A stretch of DNA of 64,000 nucleotides from Dyadobacter sp. CECT 9275 (lineage in GTDB: Bacteria; Bacteroidota; Bacteroidia; Cytophagales; Spirosomataceae), in NCBI RefSeq assembly GCF_907164905.1, contig NZ_CAJRAF010000002.1, positions 3,038,001 to 3,102,000 of the forward strand, in the 5' to 3' direction. The notes under the pieces are model-generated. The model was not told the DNA's origin. It saw only the letters and a program-made list of their open reading frames with translations, and did not search any database. Positions 9,851 to 17,330 of the stretch are shown piece by piece. The position numbers were made by a program, and so were the translations under genes. The stretch's first letter is position 1. The number at the start of each line of letters is the position of its first letter.

Positions 9851-9927
9851 GGTTTCGTAGCTCAATTGGATAGAGCACCTGACTACGGATCAGGAGGTTT
9901 GGGGTTCGAATCCCTACGAGACCACCA
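9851..9927 (+). tRNA. tRNA-Arg (anticodon ACG)
   Basis: 77 nt with an encoded CCA end. The acceptor stem GGTTTCG pairs with CGAGACC (one G-U). The D arm is GCTC/GAGC. The anticodon stem CCTGA/TCAGG encloses loop CTACGGA with anticodon ACG at 9885-9887 (wobble A, normally inosine, reading CGN). The T arm contains the GTTCGAATC loop. An IS element sits about 80 bp downstream, and further mobile remnants follow. Confidence 0.97.
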
Positions 9928-9934
9928 GAGTATC

Positions 9935-9966
9935 AAGCACTTAGTTTTAAAACTAAGTGCTTTTTT
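9935..9966 (+). terminator. Terminator of tRNA-Arg
   Basis: Perfect 14-bp inverted repeat (AAGCACTTAGTTTT with AAAACTAAGTGCTT) directly followed by a T run, 8 bp after the tRNA CCA end. Confidence 0.9.
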
Positions 9967-10000
9967 ATTTTAATACTCCTACAAATTAGTCTACATCCGT

Positions 10001-10008
10001 GTTTTATT
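10001..10008. repeat. 8-bp target site duplication, left copy
   Basis: GTTTTATT immediately outside the left inverted repeat. The identical octamer lies immediately outside the right inverted repeat at 11440-11447. Eight bp is the duplication size known for ISL3-family elements. Confidence 0.9.
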
Positions 10009-10041
10009 GGATCAAATCAAAAACTTGTGGAGGGGATAGGA
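10009..10041 (+). repeat. Left terminal inverted repeat of the IS
   Basis: Begins GGATCAAATCAAAAACTTGT and continues with GGAG. Pairs with the reverse complement of 11407-11439 at 23 of 33 positions. Confidence 0.85.
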
Positions 10042-10079
10042 TTTATCTAGGTTTGTGTTTTTAATCAAACCAGTTCGTT

Positions 10080-10442
10080 TTGGAGAGTTTCTTACCCATT
10101 ATTCAGTTTCTATTACCTGAGTTCATCCTCGAAAATTTTGAGTTAACTTCTATCGACCGGCAGGATGGTGTCTTCCACGTGCATATTGATGAGAAAAATG
10201 CGGACGAGACTGATCCAGAAAGAAGGAACCTGCTCTCCAAAGGCTTCTTCCCGACGATTACTGTCCAGGATTTCCCGATTCGGGGCCATAAAGTCTTTCT
10301 TCACATTAAACGCCGCAGATGGCTTAATAGCAAAACAGGAAAAGTAGTGTACAGAGATTGGGCAGAAGTAGGCAAAGGAACGCGAATGACTAGTGAATTC
10401 GCGGCTTTTTTAAAAGATATCAGTAGATATCAACCCGAATAG
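10080..10442 (+). CDS. IS transposase, N-terminal frame
   Basis: 120 residues from a TTG start; a TAA at 10062 lies just upstream in frame, so no longer start exists. The second half is basic (HIKRRRWLNSKTGKVVYRDW) and ends in FLKDISRYQPE. It corresponds to the small N-terminal DNA-binding frame of ISAon1-type elements (family recollection). Its frame overlaps the downstream DDE frame, which lacks a usable start codon near its beginning; the sequence T6A4 at 10406-10415 lies in the overlap. A ribosomal or transcriptional frameshift joining the two is therefore likely. Alone it would be a regulatory or DNA-binding product. Confidence 0.8.
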   Translation: MESFLPIIQFLLPEFILENFELTSIDRQDGVFHVHIDEKNADETDPERRNLLSKGFFPTITVQDFPIRGHKVFLHIKRRRWLNSKTGKVVYRDWAEVGKGTRMTSEFAAFLKDISRYQPE

Positions 10443-11406
10443 CGCCTGGGCGATTGGACGGTTCTATGGGGTTAACGGCAAAAGCTTATTACGTCAATAC
10501 CGCGATTTTCAAAGTGGGTTTAAAAATTGGGACCAACGGGGCCATGCTAAAAAGTGGCTGCTCTTTCCTCAAAATCTAGGATCCCACCTATCAATCGACG
10601 AGACCAGTCTTTCTCACGGCGAACTCTACACCATTCTTACAAACAAAGCAGCCAGAGGCGGTAAAGGCAGTATAGTGGCCATTGTGGCTGGCACCAAAGC
10701 AGAAGCGGTCATTGAGGTCATCCGCAAAATTCCGGAATCACTTCGCAAGAAAGTGACTGAAATAACCTTAGACATGGCCAGTAGCATGACTATGATCGCC
10801 AAGCGTTGTTTCCCGCGGGCAGTGCGCGTCACTGACCGCTTCCATGTACAAAGATTGGCAGTCGAAGCCCTTCAAGAAATCCGCATTAAACACCGATGGG
10901 ATGCGTTGGACAAGGAAAACGATGCCATTGAGCAGGCAAAGGTTTCTCAGACAGAGTATCAACCAGAAATATTAGGTAACGGTGATACCGTCAAACAACT
11001 ACTGGCTCGCAGTAGATACGCACTTTACAAAAAGCCCAGTACCTGGACTGATAGCCAACGAGAAAGAGCACAACTTCTCTTCGAACGCTTCCCAGACCTT
11101 AAAAAGGCATACGAGCTGGCGCTAGAGCTAAGTAACATCTTCACAAACACATCTGAAAAGATATACGGGTTGACAAGGCTTGCCAAGTGGCACGAAAAGG
11201 TCAGGCAATCCGGATTTAAAGCATTCAATACAGTAGCCCGCTCGATTGAAAGCCATTACAAGACCATTGTCAATTATTTTGATAACCGTAGCACCAATGC
11301 GTCTGCCGAATCCTTCAACGCAAAAATTAAAGCATTTAGGGCTCAGTTCCGAGGAGTCAGAAACGTCGAATTCTTTCTTTACCGCCTCACTCAGTTATAT
11401 GCTTAA
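10414..11406 (+). CDS. IS transposase, DDE catalytic frame
   Basis: Open for about 330 codons from just after a TAA at 10411, in +1 phase relative to the first frame. There is no ATG or GTG before 10675 (a GTG already inside the catalytic domain), so the start shown is the beginning of the open frame, not an initiation codon. Catalytic residues: Asp in HLSIDETSLSHGELYTI, Asp in EITLDMASSM, and Glu in NASAESFNAKIKAF near the C-terminus, the layout of DDE transposases of the ISL3 superfamily. No internal stop disrupts it, so the transposase looks functional if produced by frameshifting. Confidence 0.85.
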   Translation, partial: KISVDINPNSAWAIGRFYGVNGKSLLRQYRDFQSGFKNWDQRGHAKKWLLFPQNLGSHLSIDETSLSHGELYTILTNKAARGGKGSIVAIVAGTKAEAVIEVIRKIPESLRKKVTEITLDMASSMTMIAKRCFPRAVRVTDRFHVQRLAVEALQEIRIKHRWDALDKENDAIEQAKVSQTEYQPEILGNGDTVKQLLARSRYALYKKPSTWTDSQRERAQLLFERFPDLKKAYELALELSNIFTNTSEKIYGLTRLAKWHEKVRQSGFKAFNTVARSIESHYKTIVNYFDNRSTNASAESFNAKIKAFRAQFRGVRNVEFFLYRLTQLYA

Positions 11407-11439
11407 TCCAAGGTGCTCCACAACATTTGGTCTTGATCC
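11407..11439 (-). repeat. Right terminal inverted repeat of the IS
   Basis: Starts directly after the transposase stop codon. Its reverse complement begins GGATCAAGACCAAATGTTGT and matches the left end at 23 of 33 positions. Confidence 0.85.
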
Positions 11440-11447
11440 GTTTTATT
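11440..11447. repeat. 8-bp target site duplication, right copy
   Basis: GTTTTATT abutting the right inverted repeat, identical to 10001-10008. Confidence 0.9.
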
Positions 11448-11520
11448 CTATTTGGCGATAATTAGACAAGCATAATCTTGCTCGTATAAGTCTCGACCAG
11501 CACGGAAGGGAAGATAGAGC

Positions 11521-11700
11521 AAAGGATACTGAGACGCATATACACAGCAGACCACGGAGCTTTACGGGGTGGAGATGAGTGATGATAGTTTGGTTGGATG
11601 CGATTATTTTTAAAGTCCGTCAGGATGATAGGTATCAACACCGCTGTCAGGAACGCCGTAGGTCTTAATAATCAGGACAAAAGGAGGTGGCAGCGGCTTT
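11521..11700 (+). pseudogene. Degenerate IS256-family (mutator) transposase fragment
   Basis: Three short stretches in successive frames read like consecutive parts of an IS256-type transposase. They are TQQTTELYGVEMSDDS at 11542-11589 (family: ...LYGVEVSxDxIS), LDAIIFKVRQDDR at about 11594-11632 (family: PIVxLDAIxxKVRxxGR, including the first catalytic Asp), and INTAVRNAVGLNNQDK at about 11633-11680 (family: VxNKAVYxxLGINxxGxKE). The part between the first two is deleted and the frames are shifted, so it cannot be functional. No ends of the element could be found. It lies about 80 bp past the intact IS. Confidence 0.6.
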
Positions 11701-11798
11701 TACAATATACCCGGCCAACAACGATGCCAGGTGAAAATTTAACCCTTTGCAACTTTGTTCTAGCACAGCTTACACGGATACGATTAATCCACTCCGCT

Positions 11799-12965
11799 TC
11801 ACTTCCCAGGAAACTTAATTTCTGCTGTTAGACCAATGCGATAAGGACGCGTCTGCCAGCGTCCGTCCAAAAAACTCCGTTGTGTAAGACTGTATTCAGC
11901 AAAAGGTCCGATGGCGAGGTCTGCTTTTTTACCCAGATGAAAACTTTTTACCGAGCTGATTGTTGCCCAAAACATCACCGAACGATCGGGCAAGACGGTC
12001 GTGAATTCCAATCCGGCCAGGGTCGAAAACCCGCGTAGGGGCGTGCGGTTGAGTGGAATCGCGGTTTTTGCAGATAACCCTAACAAATGCAGCTTCTCAT
12101 CAATGACATGCGGTACGCCGTTGCGGTGCTGCACATATTGTCCGTCGGTTGCCGGGCTTATCTCAATCCGTTTGGTACCCAACTCGTAGTAACTCCAGTT
12201 GCGCAGATTTCCATAATTCAGCAGCAACCGGAGACTGCCTTTTTCAAATCCTATACTGGCCTTATAACCCGTCGACCGCATATCCAGCAAAGGAGCAAAT
12301 TGCACGTTCTGAAATGGCATTTCAGCATCCGAATGCACCTGTACGAGCTGAAACTGCTGCAAACCCGTTACACTAAACACAGGAGTAAATGGTGATGATT
12401 TGGTGCTGGATTTTTGCTCATTCGTTTGACTTGCTTCTTCAAAGGTTATTCCCGGTAGGGCAAACCGCCTGAAATACGGACCGCGTACAGAAAGCAAGTC
12501 GGCGTTAATATTCGTTCGAATAAAGGGGGAGTTTATGCTCGAATCTGCGACAGATACAGTGGATGCGGACAATTCTGTTTTAGCAACAGAAACGTTTGGG
12601 TCAAAGGAAGTATTTCGTTTGTTAAGTATTTTAGAAGAACGTTTTTCAGCTGTTTCTTTCCTGGTTTTTGAGGAATAAAGAGTTTTGATTTTTCCTGGTT
12701 CTGCAAGCGTCTCTTTCCTACCGGCAACCCGCGCTTTCTTCTGCATCAGGCCGGCTGGTAAGGCGAGCAGAAGCAGAAGCAGCATCGTAGAAGCAGCAAG
12801 CCATCGCCTGCGACGCGGCTTTTTGTCAATGGATTCGAATATCTTTTCAGACAGCCCCTCTTTATCAGGAGCCTGAAAATCTTCAAATCGTTTCCTGAGC
12901 TTTTGCTCAAACGCCTGATCAATTTCCTTTCGAAACGAATCCATATTGTCCAATTCCCTTTTCAT
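11799..12965 (-). CDS. Single-pass membrane protein paired with an ECF sigma factor; barrel-like C-terminus
   Basis: 388 residues (an ATG at 12944 would give 381). A basic cytoplasmic-type N-terminus of about 50 residues precedes a single strong membrane segment at about 53-75 (WLAASTMLLLLLLALPAG). Then follow a low-complexity Ser/Thr/Lys linker and, from about residue 215, alternating hydrophobic strands ending in RIGLTAEIKFPGK, like an outer-membrane-barrel or barrel-derived domain. Its start overlaps the stop of the ECF sigma gene by 47 bp, so the two are translationally coupled. By position and topology it could be the sigma's membrane anti-sigma or sensor, but no known anti-sigma domain is visible. 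Role inferred only. Confidence 0.7.
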   Translation of the reverse strand: MKRELDNMDSFRKEIDQAFEQKLRKRFEDFQAPDKEGLSEKIFESIDKKPRRRRWLAASTMLLLLLLALPAGLMQKKARVAGRKETLAEPGKIKTLYSSKTRKETAEKRSSKILNKRNTSFDPNVSVAKTELSASTVSVADSSINSPFIRTNINADLLSVRGPYFRRFALPGITFEEASQTNEQKSSTKSSPFTPVFSVTGLQQFQLVQVHSDAEMPFQNVQFAPLLDMRSTGYKASIGFEKGSLRLLLNYGNLRNWSYYELGTKRIEISPATDGQYVQHRNGVPHVIDEKLHLLGLSAKTAIPLNRTPLRGFSTLAGLEFTTVLPDRSVMFWATISSVKSFHLGKKADLAIGPFAEYSLTQRSFLDGRWQTRPYRIGLTAEIKFPGK

Positions 12966-13515
12966 GTAACTTTTTAATCAGCAATGCTTTGCCTCTCATC
13001 AACTGCGATTTCGAAGTACTCTCTGCTACTCCAAGCATGTCCGCAATTTCTGCATGCTTGAAGCCGTCAATAATGTAAAGATTGATGACCGTCCTATACC
13101 CATCAGGCAGCTCATTAATCACAGCCAGTAATTCCCCCATTTCAACCCTATCCAATTGTTCCAGGCTTTCCTCCGAAGCAAGTACCGGCTCCATTTCATC
13201 CACCGAGGTGAGCCGTAAATCTTTTTTAGTGTGTGATTTATAGTAATTGATAGCAGTCCTGATCACCGTAGATTTAACCCACGGATCCGCTGCTTCGGGA
13301 GCCCGGAGTTGGTGGATGCTATTAAAAATTTTGATGAATGCCTCCTGAAAAATATCGTCCGCTTCGGATTCCGTCCGGGTATACCTCAGACAAATACCCC
13401 TGAGTTTCCGTTTGTAATGATCGTAAAATGCATTCTGAGCTTTGGGTTCACCCCGCTGACAACCTTTAACGAGCGTTGTCAGTGAGGTGAATTTTTGCTT
13501 TTGAAATAAACTCAT
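12919..13515 (-). CDS. ECF-type RNA polymerase sigma factor
   Basis: 198 residues. Sigma-70 region 2 is at about 25-90 (LRGICLRYTRTESEADDIFQ, the core-polymerase and -10 binding part). Region 4 helix-turn-helix is at about 130-185 (LPDGYRTVINLYIIDGFKHA then EIADMLGVAESTSKSQL). ATG start with no competitor. Forms an overlapping pair with the downstream membrane protein, the arrangement expected for a sigma and its membrane-bound regulator. The target promoters are not identifiable here. Confidence 0.92.
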   Translation of the reverse strand: MSLFQKQKFTSLTTLVKGCQRGEPKAQNAFYDHYKRKLRGICLRYTRTESEADDIFQEAFIKIFNSIHQLRAPEAADPWVKSTVIRTAINYYKSHTKKDLRLTSVDEMEPVLASEESLEQLDRVEMGELLAVINELPDGYRTVINLYIIDGFKHAEIADMLGVAESTSKSQLMRGKALLIKKLHEKGIGQYGFVSKGN

Positions 13516-13575
13516 TAGGGGCAGAAGATTGCGGCTTTTTTACTATTGTGGATAGGTGTTGAGTTTAAATGGGCG

Positions 13576-14517
13576 TTAATGCAAACCCAAATAATTCCTC
13601 AAAATTACATTACCCTGCTGATCCAAGACTATAAACCAGGCCTGTGTTCCTGCCAGCGTCCCTGTGCTTTTCTGAATGCCAATGTCATAGCTGGTCACGC
13701 CGTTGTAAGTGCGCCGGAAAATACGGGCGAACTGTCCGGAGAAGCCAAAGTTCTCGTATTCAGGTGTATTGCTTAAATAGTTGCGGATGTTGGCAGGCAG
13801 TGCCTGCGCGTCTGCAAGCACGGTCAGCTGATCTGAGCCGCCCACCAATGCGTTTTGATGATTGAAATAGAGTTCAAAAAAAGTGTTATTTCTGGAAACC
13901 TGCACCTTGTAAGTATTCTGATCCTGGCTGTTTTTATAAACCGTGCATCTGCTGAAACCCAAGCCTTGCTGCGACAGATACTGCGAGATTCCATCGGGAA
14001 GGTCTTGCTGGGACAACGAGGTGGTTTTTGATTTTCCAGGCACCATTTCCAGCGTATAGGTCGAGTTGCCTCCCAGGCTCGTGACGCCCCATTGAAGGAG
14101 GTTACTTTCGCCATTCCAGTTATAATCGGCAACAAAGGTTTTGCCATAATTCCCTTCTTTAAACCAGGAATATTCTTCTTCGCGGAAGTTGGTAAACGCT
14201 CCGCCAGCGATAGCCTTGTTCTGTAACAAAGCCGCCAGACTGTCGGGAACCTGATCGCCAGCCATGCGATAAGAAGAAATAAGGTTGCTGGTACTTACTG
14301 CCGCGTCAACCTCTTTTTGGGGTGTTTGAAGTTCCACCTGCCAGATTTTGTCAGGAACGATCTCGGTGAATGCAACATGGGACGCATCCGCATAATTTTC
14401 ATTCACCAGCTGCACAACCTGCGACGGCACATTGGCGGGCTGCGGATTGGAATCGGTGACTTTATTACAGGCGCCCAAAGCGAGCGCGATGCATGCATAA
14501 ATGACTCGTGATGTCAT
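13576..14517 (-). CDS. Lipoprotein with PepSY-like (BLIP-fold) repeats
   Basis: 313 residues from the ATG at 14517. That start is chosen because it is immediately followed by a lipoprotein signal peptide ending in ALALGAC, whereas a frame extension to 14700 adds 61 residues without signal character. At least three repeats of the type xxLPxxIxxYLxxxGxxxxxxxVxK...TYKVxVxxxxxxxELYFN occur (PDGISQYLSQQGLGF, PANIRNYLSNTPEYENFGFS, SQVVQLVNENYADASHVAF). These resemble the putative beta-lactamase-inhibitor-like PepSY family common in Bacteroidota. Expected on the periplasmic face of a membrane. Binding partner unknown; the gene stands alone between the sigma operon and a degenerate region. Confidence 0.7.
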   Translation of the reverse strand: MTSRVIYACIALALGACNKVTDSNPQPANVPSQVVQLVNENYADASHVAFTEIVPDKIWQVELQTPQKEVDAAVSTSNLISSYRMAGDQVPDSLAALLQNKAIAGGAFTNFREEEYSWFKEGNYGKTFVADYNWNGESNLLQWGVTSLGGNSTYTLEMVPGKSKTTSLSQQDLPDGISQYLSQQGLGFSRCTVYKNSQDQNTYKVQVSRNNTFFELYFNHQNALVGGSDQLTVLADAQALPANIRNYLSNTPEYENFGFSGQFARIFRRTYNGVTSYDIGIQKSTGTLAGTQAWFIVLDQQGNVILRNYLGLH

Positions 14518-14660
14518 GGGTTGTTTTTCAAAGGTTATTAAATTGAAGTGCCGATCGTGCACCTGCGGTTTAAGTAACGTTACAGGTCTAAGACAGACCC
14601 TCCTCGTCATGGTTGCATCAAGATGTTGAAAAATAATAATCAATACTGTGCGGAAGCGAT

Positions 14661-14747
14661 TTACACACTTTTTGCGGGCTGAGGCAGAAGAAAACACCAA
14701 TCATCCTGGGACATGAGATTGTGGGTCGGGTATATCCGCCCTATTAA
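14661..14747 (+). pseudogene. Fragment of a zinc-dependent alcohol dehydrogenase
   Basis: A 28-codon stretch before a TAA encodes QKKTPIILGHEIVGRV (14685-14732). This matches the GroES-like zinc-binding segment of medium-chain dehydrogenases (P-x-x-x-GHE-x-x-G-x-V, with the Glu next to the catalytic zinc site). Neither the upstream half of the domain nor the Rossmann domain could be found, so only a remnant is left. The rest of the gap 14518-14911 shows nothing else I recognise. Confidence 0.45.
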
Positions 14748-14911
14748 CTACATATTTGCACGTCCAGGCTTGACACAGATCATCCGATTGAAATATTCCT
14801 ACGTAGGTTATTGCCCGCAGATGATCATTCTCATGAAGCAGATCAAGGATGGCGGTGTATAGCGAAATGCGTCCGGCTGGCTAGTATTATGGGTGCTGCC
14901 CGATATTTGGA

Positions 14912-15586
14912 TTATCGTTCAGGCATTGCCAGAATCCCTTCCATTACTTCCGGCCGTATTGGCTTTCCGTAAATCAGGTTTTTTGCGGCCAGTGTAATAA
15001 GGTCCGTTGCGGCTAACGCCCCCGGATCCAGATATTTACCACCGTAATCTTCAAAATTACATTTTTTGTTTTTGAGCAGTTCTGCAAGTTCCCTCAGTGC
15101 TGGATGATCTGTAACAATGGCCTGTTCTTCGATTTCATCGTTATATGGAGAGCTCCTGTCGGTATTAGCGCATACCATATAAAGCGTCGCAAAATACTGC
15201 TCCCGGGGCGGCACCTCAATGGTGACCCAGGTTACAATGAAACCGTTTTGTACCTTGAGGCTTTTTGCCTCAAACATCAGCCCAGGCGGAAGTTTCACTT
15301 GGATAGGTGCATTCGTTTCATTGTAAAGATTCAAACAAATTTGCACCCCACCGCTATGGCCATGAAACCGATTCCTTTTCTTTGAGTCGTAGAAGCAATC
15401 CTCCGTAGAATTCGGTTTATCCAGAAGTCGTATTCCTTCCGGCCAGCTAAACGGCCTACCTGAGGGATGTTCTTTTGAGTCGCCGAACCCTTTCTCAAAT
15501 TGGTAAATCGGCTCCTTGTCTGCCATAGGCTTGCATGCATTAAGCAACAAAGCGGGAAGAGCTATATATAGTAAAAGTCGTTTCAT
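14912..15586 (-). CDS. Lipoprotein of unknown function
   Basis: 224 residues from the ATG at 15586, which opens directly onto a lipoprotein signal peptide (KRLLLYIALPALLLNAC; lipid-modified Cys at 18). An upstream in-frame start at 15607 adds seven residues in front. The mature part contains CFYDSKKRNRFHGHSGGVQI and a beta-rich core that looks immunoglobulin-like (NLYNETNAPIQVKLPPGLMF), with a conserved-looking Cys in LKNKKCNFEDYGGKY. I recognise no family. Likely anchored in the cell envelope. Flanked on both sides by decayed sequence. Confidence 0.65.
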   Translation of the reverse strand: MKRLLLYIALPALLLNACKPMADKEPIYQFEKGFGDSKEHPSGRPFSWPEGIRLLDKPNSTEDCFYDSKKRNRFHGHSGGVQICLNLYNETNAPIQVKLPPGLMFEAKSLKVQNGFIVTWVTIEVPPREQYFATLYMVCANTDRSSPYNDEIEEQAIVTDHPALRELAELLKNKKCNFEDYGGKYLDPGALAATDLITLAAKNLIYGKPIRPEVMEGILAMPER

Positions 15587-15805
15587 GGCTATTGATTTGA
15601 TTGGCAAGATTAATAATCTTCAATCATTCCTTACAAAGTCTTATATGCTCAGTCGACAGAAATCAATTTTTGTCGACAAGTGGCGTTGACGGACATACCA
15701 CGCAGAGAATAATTGCAGGTTACCGTAATTTGTTTGTGCCGACCACCCCCAGTGCCAGAATCATGGTACCGCTTGGTTCTTATCTGGCTATTGATGCCAA
15801 TATAG

Positions 15806-16075
15806 CCATCAGTTTACCAGTGGGTGATGGTGTTATGGGTACTCAACGGCTTCTTTCAGTCGATGGCCCGGGCTCTAGCCAGGAAGGTTATTCCAACTGA
15901 TGGAACCAAAGCCGTCGGGAATATAGCCTTACAGGCGCCATTTATGCCGCTGGGAGACTTGTATATAGCCCCCAAGCCCGTACCCGCTCTGATTTGCCTG
16001 CTTTCCGTGGGAATTGTTTCCTTTGTTGAAAAAAACATTCGTATACCATTCACCGTAACCAAAAGACGAAATTGA
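15806..16075 (+). pseudogene. Possible remnant of an MFS transporter
   Basis: The frame after a TAG at 15803 encodes VMVLWVLNGFFQSMARALAR, close to the W-x-LNGxFQSMGxP signature of organophosphate/phosphonate antiporters (GlpT/UhpC/UhpT type MFS). The upstream hydrophobic stretch in the same frame (LVLIWLLMPI) is cut by the TAG and the downstream part does not continue the family, so it is not functional. It sits just before a phosphodiesterase/phosphonatase-like pair that such a transporter would suit. The rest of 15587-16415 shows nothing else. Confidence 0.35.
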
Positions 16076-16415
16076 ATAACACACGGCAGGTAATCATTCC
16101 CGCTATTTCTATTAATAATTACTTAACTTTTGTTTAGCTTAAATACAAATCTTGCTTTAACTTTGAATCAGTAGAATTGGGGATAAAATGGAAAATCGAA
16201 GGTACCGCGCCAGTATCCTCAAATATTTCAAATTGCACCCTGATAATTACAATGAATGTTTTATATTCAAGATACCAGGCTGCTTTTCGCAGAGAAAACG
16301 ACAAATGAATGGTCTGATTAAAAACACTATCACTAGGTTTCGACGCGGCTGATGTATCTATAAAAATTATGCTGACAAACATCATTAATATCTAAAATTA
16401 GACCATAACAACACG

Positions 16416-17306
16416 ATGAGACCACTTTTGAAACACCTGATAATAATCCCTTTATCATTATTCTGCTTCCAAATGGCTTCTGCCCAGGGTAAAATTGAGC
16501 ATGTGGTACTGATAGGTTCGGACGGATTCGGTGCCTATGCATTTGAGAGTGCCAAGGTCCCCCATTTAAGAGAGCTGATGGAAAAAGGCTCCTGGACACT
16601 GAAGGCACGTACTGTACTGCCGTCGTCCAGTGCTGCCAACTGGGCTTCTATGGTAATGGGTGCGGGACCTGAGCTCCACGGTTACACCAAATGGGGTAGC
16701 CGCTCACCGGATATGCCCGCAAGAGAGCTCGATGAATATGGTATGTTCCCATCTGTCTACGCCTTGTTAAGAAAAGAAAAACCCCGCAGCGAGGTCGGTG
16801 TGATCTACGAGTGGGACGGGATAGGTTATCTGTTTCCCAAGAAAGCCGTGAACCAAGACCAGAATTGTGATGGTGATGTAGCTGTTACCAAGGCAGCAGC
16901 CAGCTACATCCGGGAGAAAAAACCAAATTTCCTCTTCATCCACTTACATGACGTGGATAGTGTGGGGCACAACGCCGGACATGGCACACCCGAGTATTTT
17001 GCTGCGATAGAACGTACGGATACACACATCGGTGCCATTATCCAAAGCATTAAAGATGCGGGCATTATGGAGAAGACCGCCATCATTTTTACAGCTGATC
17101 ATGGTGGTATCAACAAAGGACATGGCTCCATTTCCATGCAGGAAATGCAGATTCCATGGATCATTGCAGGGCCAGGTATCCGTAAAAATAATGAGGTTAC
17201 TGCAAGTGTGATGACCTTCGACACCGCAGCTACAATTGCAACCCTTCTCAAACTGAAACAACCGCAGGTCTGGATTGGCAGACCCGTAACAGCCTCATTT
17301 AAATGA
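16416..17306 (+). CDS. Exported alkaline-phosphatase-superfamily phosphodiesterase
   Basis: 296 residues. A signal peptide (hydrophobic run, cleavage near MASAQG, about residue 24) is followed by a type I phosphodiesterase/nucleotide-pyrophosphatase-like domain that binds two zinc ions. Visible ligands: Asp36 in LIGSDGFGAYAF, the nucleophile region SSSAANWASMVMG (about 70-82; a Ser where many have Thr), HLHDVDSVGHNAGHG (Asp and His ligands), and FTADHGGINKGHG near the C-terminus. Expected in the periplasm, cleaving a phosphodiester or phosphonate ester. It precedes a phosphonatase-like hydrolase by 24 bp and an EamA exporter/importer, probably one operon, which hints at organophosphorus use. 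Confidence 0.85.
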   Translation: MRPLLKHLIIIPLSLFCFQMASAQGKIEHVVLIGSDGFGAYAFESAKVPHLRELMEKGSWTLKARTVLPSSSAANWASMVMGAGPELHGYTKWGSRSPDMPARELDEYGMFPSVYALLRKEKPRSEVGVIYEWDGIGYLFPKKAVNQDQNCDGDVAVTKAAASYIREKKPNFLFIHLHDVDSVGHNAGHGTPEYFAAIERTDTHIGAIIQSIKDAGIMEKTAIIFTADHGGINKGHGSISMQEMQIPWIIAGPGIRKNNEVTASVMTFDTAATIATLLKLKQPQVWIGRPVTASFK

Positions 17307-17330
17307 TACGATACAAACAAAAATAAACTG

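Larger units (their letters stand above)
10009..11439 (+). mobile_element. Insertion sequence, ISAon1-like (ISL3 superfamily)
   Basis: A 1431-bp complete element. The ends are imperfect inverted repeats of 33 bp, left 10009-10041 and right 11407-11439, matching at 23 of 33 positions without gaps and sharing GGATCAA at the tips and TTGTGGAG inside. An 8-bp direct repeat (GTTTTATT) flanks it exactly. Inside are a short first reading frame and a second carrying the DDE catalytic residues, in a +1 phase relation. Intact ends and a perfect duplication indicate recent insertion. The ISAon1 name is from memory of that two-frame transposase type; the ISL3 link rests on the 8-bp duplication and the DDE region. 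Confidence 0.9.

Noticed and set aside
11598..11831. 77-codon plus-strand frame after the IS
   Set aside because: Only its first third resembles anything, and that part belongs to a decayed IS256 transposase in shifted frames; not a gene of its own.
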